A DNA stretch of 64,000 nucleotides from Cetobacterium sp050033475. Lineage in GTDB: Bacteria; Fusobacteriota; Fusobacteriia; Fusobacteriales; Fusobacteriaceae. Location of the stretch: assembly GCF_050033475.1 (NCBI RefSeq), contig NZ_CP188319.1, forward strand, positions 1,054,001 through 1,118,000. The letters are read 5' to 3'. The notes beneath the pieces were generated by a model, which was not told where the DNA came from, did no database searches, and was given only the letters and a program-made list of their open reading frames with translations. This document shows positions 18,047 through 26,343 of this stretch, piece after piece. Position numbers and translations under genes: made by a program. The first letter of the stretch is position 1; every line of letters starts with the position of its first letter.

Positions 18047-18949
18047 GTGGAGATAACACAATTGAGAAAATATATAAAAGAATTTCTTTATTTTTCAGAG
18101 TTTGGCCAAGGAAAAAAGCCTAATAGTATAAAATCCTTAAAAAAAGATTTAGAACAATTTTATGAGTATTTTATAATAGAAAATATGGATTTTAAAGAAA
18201 TAGATTATTTATTTTTAAAAGAATTTATAATATTTCTTCAAAAGAATAATGTTGGAAAGAGATCTTTAAATAGAAAAATTTCTTCCATAAGAGTATTTTT
18301 TAGATATCTTAAGGATAAAGATTATATTGAGAAGGATCCTACAATTTTATTAGTTTCTCCATCCTTTGAAACAACAACACCTGATATTTTAACAGAAGAT
18401 GAAATAAATAGATTAAGGCAAGTAATTGATATTGAAAGATGTAATGGTCTTAGAGATAGACTAATCCTTGAGTTACTTTATTCAAGTGGAATAACATCAA
18501 CTGAACTACTAGGAGTAGGTGAAAGTGTTTTTAATTTAGAGAAAAGAGAATTATTTGTAAATAATGGAAAAACATCTAGGATAGTTTTTTTTAGTGAGAG
18601 AACTAGAGAATTTTTTAGACGTTATGTGGAAGCTAAAAAAATTAAATATAAGGAAATATATAATAAAGATATTCTTTTTGTAAATGGTTCTGGAACTAGA
18701 TTGAGTGATAGGTCTTTAAGAAGACTAATTGATAGATATGCTGCTGCTGCAAAAATTGAAAGAGAAATAAGTCCCTATAGTTTTAGACATACATTTGGTG
18801 TTTATATGCTAATGAATGGAATGAAATTTTTATATTTAAAAGAGTTAATGGGGCATTCGTCTATAGAAAGTACTAAAGTTTATCAAGAATTAGTAAAAAA
18901 ACCAAGAGTTATAGATTTATTATGTAGAGATAAGGAGATTGTAGAATAA
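18047..18949 (+). CDS. xerC: Tyrosine recombinase, XerC/CodV-like
   Basis: A 300-residue tyrosine recombinase with an N-terminal SAM-like DNA-binding domain (about 1-95) and a C-terminal catalytic domain. R136 (GLRDRLIL), R247 (SFRHTF), H270 (MGHSS) and the nucleophile Y279 (KVYQEL) are visible. In the usual HxLR motif the His is replaced by Tyr244. The position between trmFO and hslV matches CodV (XerC) of Bacillus, which resolves chromosome dimers at dif with XerD; a second Xer is not in this window. The GTG start at 18047 sits 6 bases after AGGAGGT. Confidence 0.85.
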   Translation: MEITQLRKYIKEFLYFSEFGQGKKPNSIKSLKKDLEQFYEYFIIENMDFKEIDYLFLKEFIIFLQKNNVGKRSLNRKISSIRVFFRYLKDKDYIEKDPTILLVSPSFETTTPDILTEDEINRLRQVIDIERCNGLRDRLILELLYSSGITSTELLGVGESVFNLEKRELFVNNGKTSRIVFFSERTREFFRRYVEAKKIKYKEIYNKDILFVNGSGTRLSDRSLRRLIDRYAAAAKIEREISPYSFRHTFGVYMLMNGMKFLYLKELMGHSSIESTKVYQELVKKPRVIDLLCRDKEIVE

Positions 18950-18951
18950 TT

Positions 18952-19485
18952 ATGGAGAAAATTAGAGCTACAACAATTGTAGTGGTAAGAAAAGGAAAAA
19001 AAGTTGCAATAGCAGGTGATGGACAAGTAACTTTTGGTGAAACAGTTTTTAAAAATACAGCTAAAAAAATAAGAAAAATAAATGACTATGGAATTTTAGC
19101 TGGATTTGCTGGTGGAGCTGCAGATGCTTTAACCTTATTCGAAAAATTTGAAAATAAATTGGAAGAATTTGGAGGTAATTTAAAAAAAGCCTCAGTAGAA
19201 TTAGCAAAGGATTGGCGAAATGATAAGGTATTAAGAGTATTAGAAGCAATGCTTTTAGTTGCAGATAAAAATATAATTCTATTAATATCTGGAAATGGAG
19301 ATGTAATAGAGGCTGAAGAAGGAATAGCAGCAATAGGAAGTGGTGGGAACTACGCCTTTGCAGCAGGAAAAGCTCTATTGGATAATACAGATTTTACACC
19401 AGAAGAAATAGCTAAAAAAGCTATGAAAATAGCTGGAGAATTGTGTATATATACTAATTTAAATATATCGGTTGAAACATTATAG
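18952..19485 (+). CDS. hslV: ATP-dependent protease peptidase subunit HslV
   Basis: HslV (ClpQ) is the proteasome-like peptidase that works with the HslU ATPase. The 177-residue protein begins MEKIRATTIVVVRKG; the catalytic N-terminal threonine would be Thr7, exposed by removing a six-residue leader. The conserved VAIAGDGQVTFGETVFK follows, then GFAGGAADALTLFEKFE and SGNGDVIEAEEGIAAIGSGGNYAFAAG. The ATG is 2 bases after the recombinase stop and has only a distant GGAG, suggesting coupled translation. The partner hslU and codY, which follow in Bacillus, are not next to it; yqeH is. Confidence 0.93.
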   Translation: MEKIRATTIVVVRKGKKVAIAGDGQVTFGETVFKNTAKKIRKINDYGILAGFAGGAADALTLFEKFENKLEEFGGNLKKASVELAKDWRNDKVLRVLEAMLLVADKNIILLISGNGDVIEAEEGIAAIGSGGNYAFAAGKALLDNTDFTPEEIAKKAMKIAGELCIYTNLNISVETL

Positions 19486-19504
19486 AAAGCAATAAGGAGA
19501 ATTT

Positions 19505-20614
19505 ATGATAAAAAAATGTGTAGGTTGTGGAATTGAATTACAAAGCGAAAATAAACAAAAAAATGGTTATTTACCTGAGAATGTTTTAAGTGGAGAAACA
19601 AAGGAATTATTATGTCAAAGATGTTTCAAAATAAAAAATTATGGTCAATATATTCCTGTAAGAATGACTAGAGATGATTATAGAGAAGAAGTTAATAAAA
19701 GTATTGCTAAATCTCAAGTAGCAATACCTGTTTTTGATATAATTGATTTTGAAGGATCTTTTGATGTTGAAATATTAGATATATTAAGAGAAATGGATTC
19801 TATCATTGTAATTAATAAATTAGACTTAATTCCTGATGAAAAACATCCATCAGAAGTAGCTAATTGGGTTAAGGATAGATTAGGTGAAGAAGGAATAGCA
19901 CCTTTAGATATAGCTATTGTTAGTACAAAAAATGGTTATGGTATTAATGGAATATTTAAAAAAATAAAACATTTTTATCCAGAAGGAGTAACAGCATTAA
20001 TATTAGGAGCAACAAATGTTGGAAAATCTAGTATTATAAATAAATTAGTTGGTGCAAAAAGATCTACAGTTTCTAAATTTCCAGGAACTACTTTAAAAAG
20101 TATTGAAGTAAAAATTCCTTATACAAATATTACATTAATAGATACTCCAGGATTAATTCCAGAAGGAAGATTTTCTGATTTAGTATGTCAAGAGTGTAAT
20201 CAAAATATTATTCCAGCTAATGAAATTTCTAGAAAAACATATAAGTTAGTAAAAGATAGAGTTATTTTAATTGGTGGAATGATTAAGATAACTAATATAA
20301 CAGAAGGAGATTTAAAACCAATATTTTCTTTATATGCTTCTAAAGGAGTATCGTTCCATGAAACTAATATTGAAAGAGCAAAGGAAATTTTAAATAATAC
20401 CGAGTTATTACAGCCACCTTGTGAAAAATGTATTGATGACTTCAATAAAAATGAAATGATAACAGAAGTTATAACTTTAGAAGAAGGACAAGAACTTGTA
20501 TTTAAGGGATTAGGATGGTTGTCTGTAAAAAGAGGACCTTTAACTATAGAAGTAGAATATCCAGAAGCAGGAGAAATAATTATAAGAGAAGCCTTTATAA
20601 AGCCTAAAAGATAA
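19505..20614 (+). CDS. yqeH: Circularly permuted GTPase YqeH
   Basis: YqeH helps assemble the 30S ribosomal subunit. The 369-residue protein has an N-terminal four-Cys zinc finger (C5, C8 and the later LLCQRCFK pair). The GTPase motifs then appear in permuted order: G4 NKLD at 104-107 precedes G1 GATNVGKS at 168-175, then PGTT and DTPGL. This permutation is diagnostic. The gene follows hslV by 19 bases and is followed closely by a pseudopilin-like gene. Confidence 0.94.
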   Translation: MIKKCVGCGIELQSENKQKNGYLPENVLSGETKELLCQRCFKIKNYGQYIPVRMTRDDYREEVNKSIAKSQVAIPVFDIIDFEGSFDVEILDILREMDSIIVINKLDLIPDEKHPSEVANWVKDRLGEEGIAPLDIAIVSTKNGYGINGIFKKIKHFYPEGVTALILGATNVGKSSIINKLVGAKRSTVSKFPGTTLKSIEVKIPYTNITLIDTPGLIPEGRFSDLVCQECNQNIIPANEISRKTYKLVKDRVILIGGMIKITNITEGDLKPIFSLYASKGVSFHETNIERAKEILNNTELLQPPCEKCIDDFNKNEMITEVITLEEGQELVFKGLGWLSVKRGPLTIEVEYPEAGEIIIREAFIKPKR

Positions 20615-20628
20615 ATGGAATTAAACTT

Positions 20629-21105
20629 ATGAAAAGAAATATAGGAAGATTAATTATACAAATTTTATTAGTACTAGGAACTTTTGGAATATTATTATAT
20701 TTTGTAAATGCAGAACTTGAGGATTTAAAAGAAGTATCCAGAGTTGAGGAAATTAATAAAAATTTAAAAGATATGAGAATAGCTTTAGAAAAATATTATG
20801 AAGAAACTGGAACATATCCTAATTTAACTCTTCCTGGAGCTAAGGACAATTTGAAAGAATTAGACTATATAAATGAAGATGGGAAAATAATTTCTTTTGC
20901 TGAGATTTATGGTAGGAATACAATACCTAAATTAAGAGGAATAAAGAATATACCAGAAAGTAATGTTGTTTATGATGTTCAAGATTTCAACTTAGGAAAT
21001 AACATGGGTGGATGGAACTATAACTATACAGAACGTACTGGAGAAATTCATGCTAATTTGTCAGATGATGCCTTTTCGGAAAAGATAAATTGGCAAAGAC
21101 AGTAA
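20629..21105 (+). CDS. Pseudopilin-like membrane-anchored protein
   Basis: A 158-residue protein with one N-terminal membrane helix (about residues 8-27), a charged alpha-helix and a soluble end. The middle IALEKYYEETGTYPNL and the end GGWNYNYTERTGEIHANL resemble the alpha-helix and C-terminal segment of GspG-type pseudopilins. However, the prepilin peptidase motif (G-F-T-L-x-E) expected at the N terminus is missing; the start reads KRNIGRLIIQILL. Function is unknown. It could be a non-processed pilin-like anchor protein. It starts 14 bases after yqeH with a weak RBS. Confidence 0.7.
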   Translation: MKRNIGRLIIQILLVLGTFGILLYFVNAELEDLKEVSRVEEINKNLKDMRIALEKYYEETGTYPNLTLPGAKDNLKELDYINEDGKIISFAEIYGRNTIPKLRGIKNIPESNVVYDVQDFNLGNNMGGWNYNYTERTGEIHANLSDDAFSEKINWQRQ

Positions 21106-21118
21106 TTTATGGTATAAT
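21090..21118 (+). promoter_or_regulatory. Promoter for the FAD-dependent protein
   Basis: TTGGCA at 21090-21095, 17-base spacer, TATAAT at 21113-21118. The -35 lies inside the end of the preceding gene. Confidence 0.7.
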
Positions 21119-21154
21119 AATCTGTCAAAAATAGAAAATATTTGGAGGAATCTA

Positions 21155-22549
21155 ATGAAGAAATACGATATTATATTTCTAGGTGGAGGACAAGCTGGAG
21201 TTTTTGGAGCTTATGAAGCTATTGAAAAGAATAAAGATTTAAAAATCTTAGTAGTTGATAAGGGAAGAATGCTAACGCAAAGAGTATGTCCTAAAGAAAA
21301 GTTAGGAAAGTGTGTAAAATGCCCAACTTGTGCAATTATATTTGGTGTAAGTGGAGCAGGGGCCTTCTCGGATTCTAAATTCAATATGGACTATAGAGTT
21401 GGTGGAGATGTACATGTAATAGCTGGAAAGGCAATTGTAAATGAAACAATTAAATATGTTGCCGATGTTTATAAGAAATTTGGATTTGATGAAAAGCCGA
21501 CAGGTGTTGAATATAATCAAAAAATGCTAGATATAAAGAAAAGATGTATTGAAAATGATGTTCAATTGGTAGATACACCAACAATGCACTTAGGAACAGA
21601 TGGTTCAAGAGAACTTTATACGAAATTAGTTTCTTATCTTTTAGAAAGCGGTGTAGAATTTGCAACTGAAAGAGAAGCTGAAGAGCTAATTATTGAAAAT
21701 GGAGAAGTTAAAGGTATAGTGGCATCATATAAGGGCACTATGGAAACTTATTATGGAGACAACGTTGTAGTAGGAATGGGTAGAAGTGGCGCTAAAAAAG
21801 TTATGGACCTATGTCAGAAATATGGCGTTATTTATCAAACTGGAGCTGTAGATGTAGGAGTAAGAGTTGAGATTCCTGATATCGTTATGAAGGATATCAA
21901 CGAAAATTTCTATGAAGCTAAAATGATTTACTATACAAAAAAATATAAAGATAGAATGAGAACATTCTGTAGTAATCCAAGTGGATTTATAGCTGCTGAA
22001 AAACATGGAGATGATGTTATTTTAGCAAATGGACATGCATACAAAGATAAAAAGTCTAACAATACAAACTTAGCATTATTATGTACTAAGACTTTTACAG
22101 AACCATTTAATCAACCATTTGAATATGCAACAGCAATTGCTAGAATGTCTTCTATGTTAACAGGTGGAAAAATATTAATGCAATCTTATGGAGATTTAAA
22201 AGCTGGAAGAAGATCTACAGAGGAAAGATTAGCAAGACTTAATATAGTTCCAACAACTGAAGATTATATCGCTGGAGATATTTCATTAGCTTGTCCAAAA
22301 AGAATCTTAGATAATATAATCGAGTTTATTGAAATACATGATAAAATAACTCCTGGATTTGCTTCAAGTGATTTATTACTATATTTCCCTGAAATTAAAT
22401 TCAGAAGTACTAGAATAGAAATTGATCAAAATATGGAAACAAATATAAAAGGATTATATGCAACAGGAGATAGTTCTGGTTATGGAAGTGGATTAAATAT
22501 TGCTGCTGTAATGGGGATCTTGGCTGTAAGACATATTGTAAAAAAATAG
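21155..22549 (+). CDS. FAD-dependent dehydrogenase of COG2509 type
   Basis: A 464-residue flavoprotein. The N-terminal IIFLGGGQAGVFGAYEA is the FAD-binding fold and the C-terminal IKGLYATGDSSGYGSGLNIAAVMG is the second FAD contact typical of this family. A four-Cys stretch at C45, C53, C56 and C59 lies just after the FAD-binding strand and could hold a metal or Fe-S centre. The family is widespread in anaerobes but its substrate is not established. The gene stands alone with its own promoter and terminator. Confidence 0.8.
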   Translation: MKKYDIIFLGGGQAGVFGAYEAIEKNKDLKILVVDKGRMLTQRVCPKEKLGKCVKCPTCAIIFGVSGAGAFSDSKFNMDYRVGGDVHVIAGKAIVNETIKYVADVYKKFGFDEKPTGVEYNQKMLDIKKRCIENDVQLVDTPTMHLGTDGSRELYTKLVSYLLESGVEFATEREAEELIIENGEVKGIVASYKGTMETYYGDNVVVGMGRSGAKKVMDLCQKYGVIYQTGAVDVGVRVEIPDIVMKDINENFYEAKMIYYTKKYKDRMRTFCSNPSGFIAAEKHGDDVILANGHAYKDKKSNNTNLALLCTKTFTEPFNQPFEYATAIARMSSMLTGGKILMQSYGDLKAGRRSTEERLARLNIVPTTEDYIAGDISLACPKRILDNIIEFIEIHDKITPGFASSDLLLYFPEIKFRSTRIEIDQNMETNIKGLYATGDSSGYGSGLNIAAVMGILAVRHIVKK

Positions 22550-22558
22550 TAGATTATT

Positions 22559-22588
22559 GCCTAGAATGTAAATTCTAGGCTTTTTTTT
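22559..22588 (+). terminator. Intrinsic terminator after the FAD-dependent gene
   Basis: A perfect 9-bp stem (22559-22567 with 22572-22580) closes on GTAA, followed by eight T. Confidence 0.92.
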
Positions 22589-22649
22589 CTTCAAAAGAAT
22601 AGTTAAATGTGATAGTATTTTTTATTATATAATATATGTAGGAGGGAAT

Positions 22650-23834
22650 ATGAGCTTTTTTAGTAGATTGTTTGGTAAGAAAAAGGAAGAAGAGAAAAAA
22701 GAAGAGATAGTAGTTAAAGAAGAGGAGGTTAAAAAAGAAGAAAGTAATTTAGAAGAATTAGAAGAAAAAGAATTTGAAGATGCTATAGAAAATGTAGAAG
22801 AAGTTGATATAAAATCAGAAATAAATACAGAAGAAATAAAACAAATAGTATCATTAGAGAAAATTCCAGAGATAGAAGTAAATACAGAAATCGAAGATAA
22901 GCATGATAAAGAAGAGAAGAAAACAGGTTTTTTTACATCTTTAAAAGAAAAATTATTTAAATCAAGAGAAGGATTATTTGGTAAATTAAAAAAATTATTT
23001 ACTGGAAGAAGTATTATAGATGAAGAAATGTATGAAGATCTAGAAGAGTTACTAGTACAATCGGATATCGGAATGGATATGACTTTAAAAATTGTTCAAG
23101 ATTTAGAAAATGAAGTTAAAAAAAGAGGAATAAAAAATCCAGATGATGTATATCCTGTTTTAAAAGAAGTTATGGAAAGATATTTAATTGAAGAAGGAAC
23201 AGAGTTAGATATTATCCCAGGAAGAATGAATGTAATTTTAGTTGTTGGAGTAAATGGTGTTGGAAAAACAACAACTATAGGAAAAATTGCATCAAAATTA
23301 ACAAAAGAAGGGAAAAAAGTTGTAATAGGAGCAGCGGATACTTTTAGAGCAGCAGCTATAGAACAATTAGAAGAGTGGGCAAATAGAGCTGGAGCAGAAA
23401 TTGTAAAACATTCTCAAGGAGCAGATCCAGGTGCTGTAGTATTTGATACATTAAAAGCAGGAGAAGATAAAAAAGCAGATGTGGTTATAATAGATACAGC
23501 AGGAAGACTACATAACAAAAATAATCTAATGAAAGAATTAGAAAAAATAAATAATATAATTTCTAAAAAATTAGGTAATCAAGATTATGAATCTATTTTA
23601 GTAATAGATGGAACTACTGGTCAAAATGGTTTAAACCAAGCAAAAGTATTTAATGAGGTTACAAAATTAACAGGATTTGTTGTAACTAAGTTAGATGGAA
23701 CAGCAAAAGGTGGAATTTTGTTTAGTATTTCAGAACAGATAAAAAAACCGATAAAATTTATTGGAGTTGGAGAGGGAATAGAAGACCTTAGAGAATTCAA
23801 GGCTAAGGAGTATATTCAAGCAATATTTGATTAA
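22650..23834 (+). CDS. ftsY: Signal recognition particle receptor FtsY
   Basis: FtsY docks SRP-ribosome complexes at the inner membrane. The 394-residue protein has a very acidic and lysine-rich N-terminal A domain (about 1-90), the helical N domain and the SRP-type GTPase with G1 GVNGVGKT at 200-207. DTFRAAAIEQL, DTAGRLHNKNNLM, TKLDGTAKGG and GVGEGIEDL follow. The short N-terminal peptide FFSRLFGKKKEE is a typical membrane-targeting amphipathic start. A TATAAT lies at 22628-22633 without a convincing -35. Confidence 0.97.
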   Translation: MSFFSRLFGKKKEEEKKEEIVVKEEEVKKEESNLEELEEKEFEDAIENVEEVDIKSEINTEEIKQIVSLEKIPEIEVNTEIEDKHDKEEKKTGFFTSLKEKLFKSREGLFGKLKKLFTGRSIIDEEMYEDLEELLVQSDIGMDMTLKIVQDLENEVKKRGIKNPDDVYPVLKEVMERYLIEEGTELDIIPGRMNVILVVGVNGVGKTTTIGKIASKLTKEGKKVVIGAADTFRAAAIEQLEEWANRAGAEIVKHSQGADPGAVVFDTLKAGEDKKADVVIIDTAGRLHNKNNLMKELEKINNIISKKLGNQDYESILVIDGTTGQNGLNQAKVFNEVTKLTGFVVTKLDGTAKGGILFSISEQIKKPIKFIGVGEGIEDLREFKAKEYIQAIFD

Positions 23835-23850
23835 AAATTTAGAAAAGTAA

Positions 23851-23879
23851 TTGTAAATATATTTAAAATTTGTTAAGAT
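23851..23879 (+). promoter_or_regulatory. Probable promoter for pta-ackA
   Basis: TTGTAA at 23851-23856, 17-base spacer, TAAGAT at 23874-23879 with a preceding TGT (extended -10). It lies just after ftsY, for which no terminator was seen. A small hairpin (GGTCA 23892-23896, TGACC 23912-23916) sits in the leader. Confidence 0.5.
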
Positions 23880-23968
23880 ATATTTAAAAGAGGTCAAAAA
23901 TGTTCAAGGGATGACCGTAACAGTAGCAAATGATAATCAATTAATATAGATAATGAGGAGGAATTCAA

Positions 23969-24967
23969 GTGAGTATCATAGTTCAAATCAGAGAGAAAGC
24001 TAAAACTTTAGGAAACAAAATAGTTTTACCTGAAGCAACTGATGAAAGAGTTATAAGAGCAGCAGCAGAGGTGGTTGCTAATAACATCGCTACTCCAGTT
24101 TTAGTAGGAGATAAGGATGCGATCGTAAAATTCGCTAAAGAATTAAATGTTTCTTTAGAGGGAGTAGAGATTGCAGATCCAAACACATATGAAAAATTAG
24201 ATGCTTACGTAGCAGAACTTTACAGATTAAGAGCAGCAAAAGGAATGACTGAAGAGAAAGCAAAACAAATCTTAACTTCAGACGTTAACTTCTTTGGTGC
24301 TATGATGGTAAAAATGAAAGACGTAGCTGGAATGGTTTCTGGATCAGATTCTCCAACAGCAAACGTATTAAGAGCAGGATTACAAGTTGTAGGAACTAAA
24401 CCTGGAATTAGAACTGTATCATCAGTATTCCTTATGGAATTATCTCAAAACCAAGATCTTTATGGAGATATCTTAGTATTTGGAGATTGTGCAGTAATAC
24501 CTGAGCCAACATCTGAGCAATTAGCAGATATAGCTACTGAATCAGCTGAAACAGCTAGAAAAGTAGCAGGATTAGATCCAAAAGTGGCATTAATGTCATT
24601 CTCAACAAAAGGATCAGCAAAGCATGATTCTGTAGATGTTGTTAAAGAAGCAGGAAATATTTTAAGAGAAAGAAATGTTGGATTTAAGTTTGAAGAAGAA
24701 TTACAAGCTGACGCAGCTTTAGTAAAAGCAGTAGGAGCTAAAAAAGCACCTAATTCAACAGTTGCTGGATCAGCAAACGTATTAATATTCCCTAACTTAG
24801 CAGCAGGAAATATTGGTTATAAATTAGTTCAAAGATTAGCTAATGCAGAAGCATATGGTCCATTAATTCAAGGACTAGGAGCTCCTATTAATGACCTATC
24901 AAGAGGATGTTCAGCTGAGGATATAGTAAACTTAACTGCAATAACATCAGTTCAAGCTGGAAAATAA
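23969..24967 (+). CDS. pta: Phosphate acetyltransferase
   Basis: Pta converts acetyl-CoA and phosphate to acetyl phosphate, the first step of acetate formation. The 332-residue protein is the short, Firmicute-like form without the N-terminal regulatory domain. It has NFFGAMMVKMKDVAGMVSGSDSPTANVLRAGLQVVGTKPG and VAGSANVLIFPNLAAGNIGYKLVQRL. The GTG start is 7 bases after GAGGAGG. It pairs with ackA 37 bases downstream. Codon use is richer in C-ending codons than nearby repair genes, as expected for a highly expressed enzyme. Confidence 0.96.
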   Translation: MSIIVQIREKAKTLGNKIVLPEATDERVIRAAAEVVANNIATPVLVGDKDAIVKFAKELNVSLEGVEIADPNTYEKLDAYVAELYRLRAAKGMTEEKAKQILTSDVNFFGAMMVKMKDVAGMVSGSDSPTANVLRAGLQVVGTKPGIRTVSSVFLMELSQNQDLYGDILVFGDCAVIPEPTSEQLADIATESAETARKVAGLDPKVALMSFSTKGSAKHDSVDVVKEAGNILRERNVGFKFEEELQADAALVKAVGAKKAPNSTVAGSANVLIFPNLAAGNIGYKLVQRLANAEAYGPLIQGLGAPINDLSRGCSAEDIVNLTAITSVQAGK

Positions 24968-25004
24968 TTATTTAAAATATAAAAAATTATAAGGTGGTAG
25001 ATCA

Positions 25005-26204
25005 ATGAAAGTTTTAGTTATTAACTGTGGAAGTTCTTCTTTAAAGTATCAGTTATTAAACCCTGAGACAGGAGAATTATTCGCAAAAGGATTATGCGAT
25101 AGAATAGGAATCGAAGGATCAAAAATGGAATTTGAAAATCCTGCAAAAGATTTCGAAATCACATTAGAGCACGCAATGCCAACTCATAAAGAGGCTTTAA
25201 ACTTAGTTATAGAAGCAATAATAAACCCAGAGTATGGAGTATTAAAATCAGTTGAAGAAATTGATGCAATAGGACACAGAGTTGTTCACGGTGGAGAAGA
25301 TTTTGCTAAATCAGTTTTAGTAACTGATGAAGTTATGGCAGGAATTGAAGCAAATTCTGAATTAGCTCCATTACATAACCCAGCAAATATTCTTGGAATT
25401 AAAACAATGGAAGAATTAATGCCTGGAAAACCAAATGTAGCTGTATTTGACACTGCATTCCATCAAACAATGCCAGCTGAGTCTTATATGTATGCATTAC
25501 CATATGAAGATTATACAGATTTAAAAGTTAGAAAATATGGATTCCACGGAACATCTCATAAATTTGTTTCAGGAGTAGCTCAAGAGTTATTAGGAAATCC
25601 TGCAGAATCAAAAATAATAGTTTGTCACTTAGGAAATGGTGGATCAATATCTGCTGTTAAAAACGGAAAATGTATAGATACATCTATGGGATTAACTCCA
25701 TTACAAGGTATTATGATGGGAACTAGATGTGGAGATATCGATCCAGCAGCAGTTTTATTTATAAAAAATAAAAGAGGATTAACAGATAAAGAAATGGATG
25801 ATAGATTAAATAAAAAATCAGGAATCCTTGGAGTATTTGGAAAATCTTCAGATTGTAGAGATATGGAAATTGGAGCAGCTGAAGGAGATGCAAGAGCATT
25901 ATTAGCTGAAGAAATGTTCGCATATAAAATTAGAGGATATGTAGGTAACTATGCAGCTCAAATGGGTGGAGTAGATGCTATATGTTTCACTGGAGGAATT
26001 GGAGAGAATTCTGGAAAAGTTAGAGCTATGGTATTAAAAGGACTTGAGTTCTTAGGTGTAGATTTAGACCAAGAATTAAACTCTAAGAGACAAAAAGGAA
26101 ATGTAACATTATCAAAACCTGAATCTAAAGTAACTGTATTTAAGATTCCTACAAACGAAGAGTTAGTAATTGCAAGAGATACTTACGAAATCGTAAAAAA
26201 ATAA
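25005..26204 (+). CDS. ackA: Acetate kinase
   Basis: AckA transfers the phosphate of acetyl phosphate to ADP, giving acetate and ATP by substrate-level phosphorylation. The 399-residue protein shows the family signatures VLVINCGSSSLKYQLL at the N terminus and VFDTAFHQTMP with KYGFHGTSHKFVS in the middle. ICHLGNGGSISAVKNGK and FTGGIGENSGKVR follow. It forms an operon with pta and supplies ATP in the fermentation fed by NifJ, which follows. Confidence 0.97.
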   Translation: MKVLVINCGSSSLKYQLLNPETGELFAKGLCDRIGIEGSKMEFENPAKDFEITLEHAMPTHKEALNLVIEAIINPEYGVLKSVEEIDAIGHRVVHGGEDFAKSVLVTDEVMAGIEANSELAPLHNPANILGIKTMEELMPGKPNVAVFDTAFHQTMPAESYMYALPYEDYTDLKVRKYGFHGTSHKFVSGVAQELLGNPAESKIIVCHLGNGGSISAVKNGKCIDTSMGLTPLQGIMMGTRCGDIDPAAVLFIKNKRGLTDKEMDDRLNKKSGILGVFGKSSDCRDMEIGAAEGDARALLAEEMFAYKIRGYVGNYAAQMGGVDAICFTGGIGENSGKVRAMVLKGLEFLGVDLDQELNSKRQKGNVTLSKPESKVTVFKIPTNEELVIARDTYEIVKK

Positions 26205-26270
26205 GCTTATATAAAACCATTTATATATAAATATTAAACCAAAAAAAATAACCAAAAGTTAATTCACCAA

Positions 26271-26298
26271 TTGACAAATTGAGAATTTGTACTAAAAT
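26271..26298 (+). promoter_or_regulatory. Promoter for the PFOR gene
   Basis: TTGACA (consensus) at 26271-26276, 16-base spacer, TAAAAT at 26293-26298. An 8-base inverted repeat flanks it (CCAATTGA 26267-26274, TCAATTGG 26319-26326). Confidence 0.7.
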
Positions 26299-26343
26299 AG
26301 TAGTGCGGAAACCAAAAATCAATTGGCTAATGAGGAGGCACAA

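Noticed and set aside
26210..26233. Terminator hairpin after ackA
   Set aside because: The only stem is made of A-T pairs with a bulge and lacks a T run; too weak to call.
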